From contig CAZSRZ010000085.1 in assembly GCA_964609085.1 (NCBI GenBank), positions 1 to 22,820 of the forward strand: a DNA stretch of 22,820 nucleotides, written 5' to 3'. A model generated the notes under the pieces. It was not told the DNA's origin. It saw nothing but the letters and a program-made list of their open reading frames with translations, and made no database searches. Shown here piece by piece: positions 15,254-22,820 of the stretch. The translations under genes and the position numbers were made by a program. Position 1 is the stretch's first letter. Each line of letters begins with the position of its first letter. This DNA comes from JANPLG01 sp964609085 (lineage in GTDB: Bacteria; Armatimonadota; SYMT01).

Positions 15254-16545
15254 GCGTGATGAATCAGGCGGCTCCTCGTCTGATGCCCTCGGCCAGGCCG
15301 CGCCGCCGACTCCCCGGAATGGGGTTGATGGAGGCGTTCCGGATCGCGGCGATGGGGCTGCTCTCGAACCCCATGCGGTCCTTCCTCACGATGCTGGGCA
15401 TCATCATCGGCGTTTTCTCGGTGATCGTGATGGTCGCCTTCGGTGAGGGGGCGGCGCAGGCGACGCAGGACGTGATCCGCCGGCTGGGGACGAATGTGAT
15501 GACCATCGTCCCCAACAGCATGATGCGGGGCGGAGTCAGCCAGGGGCTGGGGAGCCAGCAGAATCTGAAGCTGGAAGACAGTGAGGCGCTGGAGAATCTG
15601 CCGACGGTCAAGGCCGTGGCACCGGAATCCCGCCAGTCCGGTTCCGTGAAATATGCCAATGAGAACACACGGACGACGATCTTCGGCTCCACCCCGTCGT
15701 ACTTCGAAATCCGCAATCTCCCCATCGGTGAGGGGCGCTCCTTCACGGAAGCGGAACTGAAGCGCAAGGCCAAGGTCGTGGTCCTCGGCGACAGCGTGCG
15801 AGAGCAGCTCTTCGGCGACGCAGAGGCCCTCAACAAGTCCGTCCGGATCAACGGGCAGGCATTCAAGGTTGTCGGCACCACGAAGAAACGCGGCGGGATG
15901 ATGTTCCGCAACCCGGATGATCAGGTCACCATGCCGATCACTACCGCGATGAACCGCGTTTTCGGCGTCGACTACATCGGCAGCATCAGCGTCCAGGCGG
16001 TTGACGAAGCGAAGATGAAAGAGGCCGAGAAGCAGTGCCAGGAAGCCATCGACCGTCGGCACAAGCGCCGCTCGGACGAAGAGTCCGATGTCCGGGTCTT
16101 CAACCAGGCGGACCTCTCCGAAGGTGCCGCGGCGCAGAGCGCCGTCCTGACGATGCTCCTTACGGGGATCGCGACCGTTTCGCTGCTCGTGGGCGGGATC
16201 GGCATTATGAACATCATGCTGGTCACCGTCACGGAGCGCACACGGGAGATCGGCATCCGGAAAGCCATCGGGGCCAAGCGGCGGGACATTCTCTACCAGT
16301 TCTTGATCGAGTCGATCACCTTGAGCCTCATCGGCGGCCTCATCGGCGTCGTGCTCGCCGTCTCCATCAGCCTCTGGCTGGGCACGCCCGCCACTCAGGG
16401 AGGGCCGGGGATTCCGATGGTCCTCAAGACGGAGCCGATCGTGCTCTCGTTTGTCTTCTCGGCGCTGGTGGGCGTGTTCTTCGGCATCTACCCCGCGATG
16501 AAGGCGAGCCGGCTGGATCCGATCGTGGCCCTCCGATACGAGTAG
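15250..16545 (+). CDS. ABC exporter permease, MacB/FtsX type
   Basis: 431 residues. The ATG at 15250 overlaps the ATPase stop as ATGA and has GGAGGT about 6 bases upstream, so I prefer it over the longer open frame from 15109. The topology is that of MacB-like permeases: one helix near residues 45-63 (LTMLGIIIGVFSVIVMV), a periplasmic core domain to about 290, then three helices. The FtsX signature is GGIGIMNIMLVTVTERTREI, followed by GIRKAIGAKRRDILYQFLIE. Unlike MacB, the ATPase is a separate polypeptide. Together with the preceding two genes it should form a mechanotransmitting exporter; the substrate could be a peptide, lipoprotein, macrolide or other molecule. No TolC-type gene is in view, so the outer-membrane step, if any, uses a product encoded elsewhere. 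Confidence 0.95.
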   Translation: MSVMNQAAPRLMPSARPRRRLPGMGLMEAFRIAAMGLLSNPMRSFLTMLGIIIGVFSVIVMVAFGEGAAQATQDVIRRLGTNVMTIVPNSMMRGGVSQGLGSQQNLKLEDSEALENLPTVKAVAPESRQSGSVKYANENTRTTIFGSTPSYFEIRNLPIGEGRSFTEAELKRKAKVVVLGDSVREQLFGDAEALNKSVRINGQAFKVVGTTKKRGGMMFRNPDDQVTMPITTAMNRVFGVDYIGSISVQAVDEAKMKEAEKQCQEAIDRRHKRRSDEESDVRVFNQADLSEGAAAQSAVLTMLLTGIATVSLLVGGIGIMNIMLVTVTERTREIGIRKAIGAKRRDILYQFLIESITLSLIGGLIGVVLAVSISLWLGTPATQGGPGIPMVLKTEPIVLSFVFSALVGVFFGIYPAMKASRLDPIVALRYE

Positions 16546-16583
16546 GACGCGGCGAATTCGGCTTCCGTCTGGATATGGTTAGG

Positions 16584-16613
16584 GAAGAGCGATCCGGGCA
16601 CGGATCGCTCTTC
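16584..16613 (+). terminator. Perfect 13-bp stem-loop after the export operon
   Basis: GAAGAGCGATCCG and its exact reverse complement CGGATCGCTCTTC flank a GGCA loop. It lies 38 bases after the permease stop and before the oxidoreductase gene. There is no T-run after the right arm, so it would be an atypical intrinsic terminator, or an RNA-stabilising 3' hairpin. Its perfect pairing in an intergenic region makes chance unlikely. Confidence 0.7.
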
Positions 16614-16658
16614 GTGCGCGGGTGAGCTGCCGTGGATGCGGCGGTGTGAGGGCCAGAC

Positions 16659-17657
16659 GTGAAGACCATCGGCATCGGCTTGATCGGCTGCGGCGGGATG
16701 GGGCGCAGCCTCGGTCGGCAATTGCGGACTCTCGACCGGGCGCGACTGGTCGGCATGGCGGATCCCAGTGGAGAGGCGCGCTCACAGGCCGCGGAAGAGC
16801 TCGGGGCCCCGGCCTACGCCGCCGTCGAGGAGTTGCTGGCTCAGCCCGCCATCGACGCCGTGGTGATCGCCACGCCGCCGTTCATGCATCGAGACCATGC
16901 CGAGATGGCCGCTGCCGCGGGGAAGCACCTCTTCCTGGAGAAGCCGATGGCGGCCAGCACCGCGGACTGCGACCGCATCATCGCTGCCGCCGAACGCGCC
17001 GGGGTGCGGCTGATGATCGGGCAAGTGCTTCGCTACTACCCGTGCTGGTGGCAGGTTCTGGAACTCGTCCGCGGCGGCGAGATCGGCCGTCCGCTGGGGG
17101 TCACCGTCACCCGCATCAGCGGCGGATGGAAGGGCTGGCCCCAGGGTTGGCGCAATGAGCTGGCGAAGTGCGGGGGCTTGCTCATGGAGGTCAACGCTCA
17201 CGAGATCGACTTCCTTTGCCAGCTCGGCGGCGAGGTGACCCGGGTCTACGCGGAAGCGGATCACTTTGGGACGGAGGATCCCAGCGACTACCCCAACCTC
17301 TACTTCGTCTCATTCCGCTTCGCCAGCGGCGCGGTGGGGCATCTGCATTCCAGCACGCAGTCCGCCCTCAACGACATGAGCGGAACGGTTCAGGGAGCGG
17401 AGGGTGCCATCAGCTACACGGACGGCTTCTCGCCGACCGGTGAGATCCGCATAGCGCGACGAGACGAAGAGCCGCGGACCATCCGCGTGCGCGACATCCA
17501 GATCGAACAGCCCGTCCGGAAGGAGCTGAGACTCTTCGTCGAGGCGCTCCTGGACGGGGGCCGTGTCCCCGTGACAGCCGCCGAAGGCCGGCGCAATGTG
17601 CGGATCGCCGAGGCCGCCTACGAGTCGGCCCGCACCGGCCAGGCGGTGACCATCTGA
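16659..17657 (+). CDS. Gfo/Idh/MocA-family NAD(P)-dependent oxidoreductase
   Basis: 332 residues, normal for this family, which oxidises or reduces sugars and cyclitols. The Rossmann motif GLIGCGGMGRSLG covers residues 7-19. The hallmark EKP catalytic lysine is K95 in FLEKPMA, and the second-domain motif MEVNAHEIDFL carries H181 and D184. The start is GTG at 16659 with GAGGG about 6 bases upstream. It follows the stem-loop that closes the export operon, so it probably starts its own transcript. It is 28 bp ahead of the CPBP protease gene on the same strand. The substrate cannot be inferred; members of this family are very numerous in Planctomycetota. Confidence 0.94.
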   Translation: MKTIGIGLIGCGGMGRSLGRQLRTLDRARLVGMADPSGEARSQAAEELGAPAYAAVEELLAQPAIDAVVIATPPFMHRDHAEMAAAAGKHLFLEKPMAASTADCDRIIAAAERAGVRLMIGQVLRYYPCWWQVLELVRGGEIGRPLGVTVTRISGGWKGWPQGWRNELAKCGGLLMEVNAHEIDFLCQLGGEVTRVYAEADHFGTEDPSDYPNLYFVSFRFASGAVGHLHSSTQSALNDMSGTVQGAEGAISYTDGFSPTGEIRIARRDEEPRTIRVRDIQIEQPVRKELRLFVEALLDGGRVPVTAAEGRRNVRIAEAAYESARTGQAVTI

Positions 17658-17685
17658 AGGCGTCCCCGGTCGCGCCTACCCAACC

Positions 17686-18882
17686 ATGGTAGACCCCAGC
17701 CACCCCCTATTCGCGCCCACGGCTGAAGCGGCCCCTTCCCGTCGGGAGCGGTGGGGCTTTGTCCTGCTGCTGGTTGGGCTGCTGCTGGGCCTATCCGTAC
17801 TCTGGGCGCTCAGGGTTCCGCACGCGGAGGAGGCGCTGACGGCCGCTCTGGAGGTACTCCCGATCGCGACGCTCGGCCTGCTGGCGGCGGCAGCCCGGTA
17901 TCGGGCCGTGAGCCTGGTCGGCGCGGTGATGATCTACGGCATCGTGTTGTTCGGTATCGTCTTACTGCCGGCGGGGATGGGTCTCATGGTCGGTCAGGCC
18001 GCCCAGGAGGCGACCGACGCCGGCCGGATGAATCCCGATGCGCTCTGGTTCGCGTCGGAGGCGGGTCAGGCCCAGCTCTTTCTGCTCGGCTACTGGTCGT
18101 TGCTGAGCGGACTGATGGCGCTCACCCTGCTGCTGCCTCCCGTGCGTCGCTCGCTGGCGGCGGTGCTGCCGTTTGACCCCAACTCGCCCGGGCATGTGCT
18201 GGCGCTGAGCCTGATTACGGCAGCGATGGTTTCGCTGACGGGCGTGCTCATCGGCCTGGCGAGCCGACCGCCGCTGCTCATGCAGATCCAGATGGACCCG
18301 ACGGCAGGCGAGAGCATGGCGGAATCGAGTCTGCCGTTGAACATGCTGCTGAGCCTGGCGTGGACCATCCTCGGCACGGTGATGGTAGTGGGCTTCCCGG
18401 CGACGCGCAGTCTTCGTGCCGCCTTCGGCAGGCTGGGGCTCGTCCGGCCCACCTGGAAACAAGTGACGGCGGGAGTTGTGGTCGCCGCCGGGATGGTCGC
18501 TTTCGGTCACTATGCCCTCGATCCGGCCGTCGGTTACCTCTGGTCGCGGTTCCGATGGCCGATGACGGACACCTCCAGCTTCGAGCAGATTCTCGCGCCG
18601 GCGATGACGGTCGTGGGTTCGCTCGTGCTGGGGTTGACGGCGGGCGTCGGAGAAGAGCTGATGATCCGCGGCGTGCTGCAGCCCCGGTTCGGCATCCTGC
18701 TCCCGAACCTCTTCTTCACCAGCCTGCACGCGATGCAGTACGGGTTCGACGGCCTGCTCTCGGTGTTCGTCGTGGGCACCGTGCTCGGCGTGGTCCGGTC
18801 ACGATCCAACACCACGACCTGCTGCATCGTTCATGGTGTGTACGACATCATCTTGATGCTGATGAGTCTCCCGGCCCGATAG
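17686..18882 (+). CDS. CPBP-family intramembrane metalloprotease
   Basis: 398 residues with about eight hydrophobic segments. The CPBP (CAAX protease/bacteriocin-processing, also called Abi) active-site motifs are in the last third: EELMIRG with E323, E324 and R328, FTSLH with H348, and HGVYD with H383 and D387. The usual last motif is HxxxN or HxxxB, so Asp is acceptable. Such proteins are glutamate-dependent membrane proteases involved in prenyl-protein, bacteriocin or signalling-peptide processing. The first 240 residues form a long extra membrane module with no recognised motif. No Shine-Dalgarno precedes the ATG, so it may be translated by coupling to the upstream gene or by a leaderless-like route. 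The tricorn protease gene follows after 28 bp, which hints at a shared proteolytic unit but does not prove one. Confidence 0.9.
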   Translation: MVDPSHPLFAPTAEAAPSRRERWGFVLLLVGLLLGLSVLWALRVPHAEEALTAALEVLPIATLGLLAAAARYRAVSLVGAVMIYGIVLFGIVLLPAGMGLMVGQAAQEATDAGRMNPDALWFASEAGQAQLFLLGYWSLLSGLMALTLLLPPVRRSLAAVLPFDPNSPGHVLALSLITAAMVSLTGVLIGLASRPPLLMQIQMDPTAGESMAESSLPLNMLLSLAWTILGTVMVVGFPATRSLRAAFGRLGLVRPTWKQVTAGVVVAAGMVAFGHYALDPAVGYLWSRFRWPMTDTSSFEQILAPAMTVVGSLVLGLTAGVGEELMIRGVLQPRFGILLPNLFFTSLHAMQYGFDGLLSVFVVGTVLGVVRSRSNTTTCCIVHGVYDIILMLMSLPAR

Positions 18883-18910
18883 CCTGGGAGTCGCCCCAGG
18901 AACCGCTTGC

Positions 18911-21900
18911 ATGCCTCGTCCACGCGCTCTGATCGCCTGCCTGCTCCTGCTCGCCTGCGGGGTGCCCGTTCCCGCCCTTCAGTTGGTTCCCCCCGCCGAG
19001 CAGCCGGCGCGGTTCTGCCGTACGCCGGCGCTTTCTCCCGACGGCACCAGAATCAGTTTCTCCTGGCAGGGAAATCTGTGGGTGGCGCCGGTCGAGGGCG
19101 GGGCGGCGACGCGATTGACTGCGACCGACGCCAATGACCTGAACCCCCGCTGGTCCCCGGATGGTGCCTGGCTGGCTTTCAACTCGGACCGCGAGGGAGG
19201 CAATCAGATCTTTCTGATCCCCAGTACCGGCGGGCCGGTTCGTCAAATCACGTTCCACAGCGTCGCCACCACCGTGTTTGACTGGTTCCCGGACGGCAAG
19301 GAGTTGCTCGTCGGCAGCAGTCGCGACACGCGGTCGCCCGCCCTCTACCGGATGGAACTGCCGGGCGGACGGCTGAAGCTGCTGGTGGAGGACGACACCC
19401 CGTCCTTGATGGCCGCGCTCTCTCCGGACGGCAAGTGGCTCGCCTACACCCGGGGAGCGATCGTGGACCTCATCCGCAAGGGCTACGAGGGTGCGGCCAA
19501 CTTCGACATTTGGGTGATGCCCACCGATCGATCTGAACCGCCTCGCCGGCTCACCCATAGTGCCCGGAATGACATGTGGCCGGTGTGGGGCGCGGATAAC
19601 CGCACCGTCTATTACTGCAGCGAACGGGCTGGCATGCAGACGGTCTGGAAGCAGATGCGGGATGGAGGCAAGCCGGAGCAGGTGGTGACCTCGCCTCCGG
19701 ATGCCGTGCGCTACCTCGCGGCGGCGCGGTCGGGCAACCGGTTGGTGTATGAATGCGACAACAGAGCGTGTGTCACCCCCGCGGCCGGCGGCCCGGCCCG
19801 CGCGGTGGAGATCCTCTGCCGCACGGATCAGCGAGGTCCGCGTACCACCCGAACCGCCTTCACCGGAACGGGTGTGCAAGAGTTCGAGATTTCGCCCGAC
19901 GGCCGGCGGGTCGCATTCGCCCTTAGAGGCGATCTCTACACCGTCCCGATTGAGAAGGGCGCGGACGCTCGACGGCTGACGGAAACACCGGAACGGGAGC
20001 GCGATCTGGCCTGGGCTCCGGACGGGAAGTCGCTGGCCTTTGTCTCCAACAAAGAGGGGAACAACCGTCTCTACCGGCTCGACATCGCCACCCGGGCCGT
20101 CACTCCCCTCACCCGCTCCACAGGGATCGACAGCGATCCCGTCTATTCCCCGGACGGGAAGTGGATCGCCTTCCTCCGCGCGCCGCAGACCGGCATTCAC
20201 GTGATCCGACCGGACGGCAGCGGCGAACAGGCCGCCGTCCCCGGGCCGAAGGCGCGTGTCGTCTCCTGGTCTCCCGACGGCAAGTGGCTGGCATTCGAGC
20301 GGGAGAACGACATCCGAACCGTGGACGTCTTCGTCGTTCCGGTGGAGGCCCAGGGAGAAGCGCTTGCCTTTGGAACGGCGATCAACGTCACGGACCACCC
20401 CGGCTACAACGAGGATCCCGCCTGGTTCAAGGACGGCAGTCGCGTGGCGTTCGTTTCCAACCGCTATCGTAACCGCGACATCGAGACCATCAACGACTCC
20501 GGCCGCTACGCCCTGTACACGGTGAGCCTTCAGAAAGAGAAGGAGACACTACCGGACGAGGATGACGGCGTGTCGCCGCCGCCCACGCCTCCCGTGCCCG
20601 CGGCGACGCCCGCGGTGAAAGTCGATCCGGATGAGATTGAGCGACGCGCCAAGCGCATCGTCGGGCTGGACGAGGGCGTCTCCAGCTTCGCCGTGTCGCC
20701 GGACAGCAAGACGGTGGTGTTCGTCACGCGCACGATGGGGCAGTCGGATCTGTGGCAGACGAGCGCAGATGGCGGCGCCAACCAGCGGCTGACAACCACA
20801 GGCGAGTCGCCGACCACTCTCCGCTGGGCACCGGATTCCGGGCGTGTCTACTACCTGGGCGGCGGCCAGATCAAATGGGTGAGCAAGGGCGGCGGCGGGA
20901 CCGGCACCGTGGCATTCACGGTCCGGCTGGAGGTGGATCGCCTCGAAGATTACCGCGCTGTCTTCGATGAAGCGTGGCAGGTGATGAACGACACCTACTA
21001 CGATCGCACTCACCACGGCGTCGACTGGAAAGCCGTCGGGACCCGCTACCGCGCCCTGGTCGAGCATGTGAGCGGCCGCCGCGACTTCAACTACCTCATC
21101 ACGCAGATGCTGGGCGAGTTGAACAGCTCCCACACCGGCTTCTTTGGTGGCGTCACGCCCACCCCGACGCCGGCTGGGCCACCCAGTGCTGCGCGCGAGA
21201 GCGGTTACCTCGGGATCCGCGTGGACGAAGCGCACGCCGGGCCGGGCGTTCGTATCCGCGAGGTGCTGAAGCGCTCCCCCGCCGATCGTGAGGAGAGTCG
21301 GCTCAAACCGGGAGAGGTGATCGTGGAGGTGGATGGCAAGGCCGTCCAGCCGGACGCGCAGTTCGACCGAGCGCTGTTGGAAAAGGTCGGGCGAGTGGTC
21401 ACCCTGACCGTGAACGACCGGCCCACGGCCGAGGGAGCGCGCAAGGTGCGCATCAAACCGATCGGCAGAGCGGCGTGGAACAACCTGCTGTATGAGCGCT
21501 GGCTCGACGAGCGGCGGGAACTGGTGGATCGGTTCTCCGGCCGGCGGATCGGGTACCTGCACGTGGACGACATGGGCGACGCCGCCAGGAACCGGTTCGA
21601 ACGGGAGCTGCTGAGCGTCGGCATGCGCCGCGAGGGGATGGTCCTCGATTTCCGGGGCAACGGCGGGGGCGACACGCACGACAGCCTCCTCCGCATCCTC
21701 TCTCGCAACCGCCACTATTTCAACTTCGCCCCTCGCACCGAGACGGCATTCCCGCAGCCGGAGAAAGCCTATACCCGACCGGTGATCCTGCTGATCGACG
21801 AGGCCGCGTTGAGCGACGCGGAGGTTTTCGCCAACGGATTCCGGGAGCTGAAGCTGGGCAAGATCGTGGGCCAACCGACCATGGGCTGGATCATCTTCAC

Positions 21901-22108
21901 CAGTGGGCGTGCGCTGGTGGACGGCAGCTTCATCCGTACCCCGCACCTGGGGTGCTTCACGTTGAGCGGCAAAGACATGGAGAACTGGGGCGTGCCGCCG
22001 GACATCCGCGTCGAGCGGAGTCCCGAGGACTTTCTACTGGGCCGGGACCCGCAGCTACAGCGCGCCGTGGAGGAGTTGCTGAAGGAGCCTGGGCTGAAGC
22101 AGAAGTGA
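18911..22108 (+). CDS. Tricorn protease homologue (S41 family, double beta-propeller)
   Basis: 1065 residues, close to archaeal tricorn core protease. It degrades peptides delivered from other proteases. The order is: signal with possible lipobox LLAC (C16), a first beta-propeller with repeated SPDGxxLAF-type blades (about 30-310), a second propeller (about 320-660), a helical C1 domain, a PDZ domain beginning GYLGIRVDEA (about 765-850) and the C2 protease domain. The catalytic residues fit the tricorn set: S740-H741 in LNSSHTGFF, nucleophile S968 with D969 in AALSDAEVF, and E1024 in KDMENWGVPPDI; in Thermoplasma tricorn these are S745, H746, S965 and E1023. A Pro/Thr-rich linker lies near residues 555-573. 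The signal peptide means the bacterial form works outside the cytoplasm, probably in the periplasm. AGGA precedes the ATG by about 9 bases. Confidence 0.96.
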   Translation: MPRPRALIACLLLLACGVPVPALQLVPPAEQPARFCRTPALSPDGTRISFSWQGNLWVAPVEGGAATRLTATDANDLNPRWSPDGAWLAFNSDREGGNQIFLIPSTGGPVRQITFHSVATTVFDWFPDGKELLVGSSRDTRSPALYRMELPGGRLKLLVEDDTPSLMAALSPDGKWLAYTRGAIVDLIRKGYEGAANFDIWVMPTDRSEPPRRLTHSARNDMWPVWGADNRTVYYCSERAGMQTVWKQMRDGGKPEQVVTSPPDAVRYLAAARSGNRLVYECDNRACVTPAAGGPARAVEILCRTDQRGPRTTRTAFTGTGVQEFEISPDGRRVAFALRGDLYTVPIEKGADARRLTETPERERDLAWAPDGKSLAFVSNKEGNNRLYRLDIATRAVTPLTRSTGIDSDPVYSPDGKWIAFLRAPQTGIHVIRPDGSGEQAAVPGPKARVVSWSPDGKWLAFERENDIRTVDVFVVPVEAQGEALAFGTAINVTDHPGYNEDPAWFKDGSRVAFVSNRYRNRDIETINDSGRYALYTVSLQKEKETLPDEDDGVSPPPTPPVPAATPAVKVDPDEIERRAKRIVGLDEGVSSFAVSPDSKTVVFVTRTMGQSDLWQTSADGGANQRLTTTGESPTTLRWAPDSGRVYYLGGGQIKWVSKGGGGTGTVAFTVRLEVDRLEDYRAVFDEAWQVMNDTYYDRTHHGVDWKAVGTRYRALVEHVSGRRDFNYLITQMLGELNSSHTGFFGGVTPTPTPAGPPSAARESGYLGIRVDEAHAGPGVRIREVLKRSPADREESRLKPGEVIVEVDGKAVQPDAQFDRALLEKVGRVVTLTVNDRPTAEGARKVRIKPIGRAAWNNLLYERWLDERRELVDRFSGRRIGYLHVDDMGDAARNRFERELLSVGMRREGMVLDFRGNGGGDTHDSLLRILSRNRHYFNFAPRTETAFPQPEKAYTRPVILLIDEAALSDAEVFANGFRELKLGKIVGQPTMGWIIFTSGRALVDGSFIRTPHLGCFTLSGKDMENWGVPPDIRVERSPEDFLLGRDPQLQRAVEELLKEPGLKQK

Positions 22109-22136
22109 GCCCCCAGTATCGCGTCCCCCCGGGGGC
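22109..22136. terminator. Possible weak bidirectional stem-loop between convergent genes
   Basis: GCCCCC directly after the tricorn stop can pair with GGGGGC at 22131-22136 across a 16-base loop. Only two T bases follow. It sits between two convergent genes, where a shared terminator is expected, but six pairs is little in GC-rich DNA. Confidence 0.3.
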
Positions 22137-22139
22137 ACT

Positions 22140-22388
22140 TCAGGCAACCGCGCGGCCGTAAGATCGCAACAGGTCTCCCATCCAGCGGAACAAGCGGAGT
22201 TCCACCTCTTCCGGCACACAGGGAGGTGCAGCGGCCAACAACGTCAACAACGCCTCCGCCTCATGGCGAGAGAGCCACAGAGGCCGGCGGGCCTCATGGC
22301 TGCAGTTGTTCTCCGGGGTCAGATCTGCGCCATCGTCGACGTGCGTCGGCACAGCGCCGTCACGCACCGCGAACGGGTAATCGTCCAT
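22140..22388 (-). CDS. Small hypothetical protein (82 aa)
   Basis: I place the start at the ATG 22386-22388, with AGAGG 8-12 bases upstream; the frame remains open to 22451 but without a ribosome site. The first 35 residues are polar (MDDYPFAVRDG...). Residues about 36-80 form two amphipathic helices: LWLSRHEAEALLTLLAAAP and a second with VELRLFRWMGDLLRSY. There is no signal or membrane segment, so it should be cytoplasmic. I do not recognise a family. The amphipathic pattern and ribosome site favour a real gene. It converges with the tricorn gene and, on its upstream side, faces DNA without an intact gene. Confidence 0.5.
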   Translation of the reverse strand: MDDYPFAVRDGAVPTHVDDGADLTPENNCSHEARRPLWLSRHEAEALLTLLAAAPPCVPEEVELRLFRWMGDLLRSYGRAVA

Positions 22389-22820
22389 TGCAGGGCCTCT
22401 GATCCGGTGGGCCGGATCGACACGGGTGCGCCCATCCGTGAGTCCTGCCAATCCATGACGGACAAGAGGCCGCTGCCTTACAGGCGTGCGAATTCACTCC
22501 GTGGGGAGCATTCAGCTCGATGCGCGCGCACCCTCCGGGACCGCTGAGCTCCAGCTCGGCATGCGCGAAGCGCCCAACGGGCTTCCGTCCGTCCGGCCGA
22601 CGATGCCGCTGCCAGGCCTCCGGTGACAGACCCGCTCTGGCTCAGAACCGTGCACGTCAGTGCCGGGATCCCCGCCTCCGTCAGCCGGGTACCGTCCTGG
22701 AGTCCGATCACCGATGGCTGGTAGCGCGAACCCCTGGGTCACGGACCCGCCACGGAGTTCGGCGACGGGGCACTTCGGCACAGGCTGCATCCCGGCGCTG
22801 ACGCGCTCGGCTCTGTACGG
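22389..22820. other. Stretch without an intact gene at the right edge
   Basis: No frame of this 432-base stretch gives a convincing complete protein. The plus-strand frames are arginine-rich and look like noise. On the minus strand, three frames each contain a short protein-like piece (see the pseudogene entry). No tRNA, strong promoter or repeat was recognised. A gene could start beyond the edge. Confidence 0.4.
22497..22820 (-). pseudogene. Possible frame-shifted gene remnant, partial at the window edge
   Basis: Reading leftward on the minus strand, coding-like pieces appear in different frames in succession. The first frame is open from the edge and includes AGMQPVPKCPVAELRGGSVT. The second, from about 22723, gives QPSVIGLQDGTRLTEAG followed by a Ser/Gly-rich strand to about 22590. 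The third gives AELELSGPGGCARIELNAP near 22505-22560. The second and third pieces have the G/C-rich third codon positions of the neighbouring genes and alternate like beta-strands. This could be one decayed beta-rich protein with two frameshifts, sequencing errors, or coincidence. No family was recognised. Confidence 0.22.

Noticed and set aside
18848..20398. 516-codon minus-strand open frame
   Set aside because: Antisense to the tricorn propellers, arginine- and glycine-rich, no motif; a codon-bias shadow.
20549..21946. 465-codon minus-strand open frame
   Set aside because: Antisense to the intact tricorn catalytic half; no recognisable domain.
1..22820. CRISPR arrays, tRNAs, rRNAs, insertion sequences, prophage or defence genes
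   Set aside because: No direct-repeat arrays, cloverleaf-like sequences, transposase motifs or phage genes were recognised on either strand by eye.

Overview
The window is a gene-dense piece of a high-GC bacterial chromosome (about two thirds G+C by eye). It carries ordinary housekeeping and envelope genes and no phage, transposon, CRISPR, tRNA or rRNA that I can see. Most reading frames prefer G or C at the third codon position, and GTG starts are common. Secreted proteins are plentiful, with Tat-like, Sec and lipoprotein-like signals. The gene set includes a bacterial tricorn protease, an SGNH hydrolase of the GMNDG type, a 90-residue membrane protein ending in an IDPGYRFAGLG motif, a dimethylformamidase-like protein and a Gfo/Idh/MocA oxidoreductase. 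From memory this mix is most like Planctomycetota (Isosphaeraceae-like), with Armatimonadota as an alternative. That placement is inference and was not tested by a search.

Layout, left to right. 78-1657 (minus): a serine beta-lactamase-fold hydrolase preceded by a small membrane protein. 1840-2529 (plus): a hemolysin III/PAQR membrane protein, convergent with a secreted ankyrin-repeat protein (2534-3076, minus). 3255-4250 (plus): a secreted protein with a C-terminal domain resembling the PA-IL (LecA) calcium-dependent galactose lectin. 4267-5550 (minus): an exported SGNH hydrolase, divergent from a rightward group made of a dimethylformamidase large-subunit-like protein, a periplasmic thioredoxin-fold protein and a ProA-like aldehyde dehydrogenase with an AbrB-like N-terminal extension (5701-9374).

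9385-12500 (minus) is a compact heme operon in the order ferrochelatase, FAD-dependent porphyrinogen oxidase (ATGA stop/start overlap), then a xylose-isomerase-like TIM-barrel protein whose usual metal ligands are largely replaced. Divergent from it, 12698-16545 (plus) encodes a three-gene MacAB-type ABC export system: adaptor with a very long helical region, ATPase and FtsX-type permease. A perfect 13-bp stem-loop follows the permease gene. No TolC-like outer-membrane gene is present. 16659-22108 (plus) holds a Gfo/Idh/MocA oxidoreductase, a CPBP membrane protease and a 1065-residue tricorn protease with its Ser-His-Ser-Glu residues intact.

The right end carries a likely 82-residue ORF (22140-22388, minus). 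The last roughly 430 bases have no intact gene, but may contain frame-shifted fragments of one. I do not see one clear undescribed system. The items most worth a second look are the degenerate TIM barrel inside the heme operon, the PA-IL-like secreted protein, the AbrB/ProA fusion, the extended adaptor coiled coil, and a LacI-family operator-like palindrome at the left edge.
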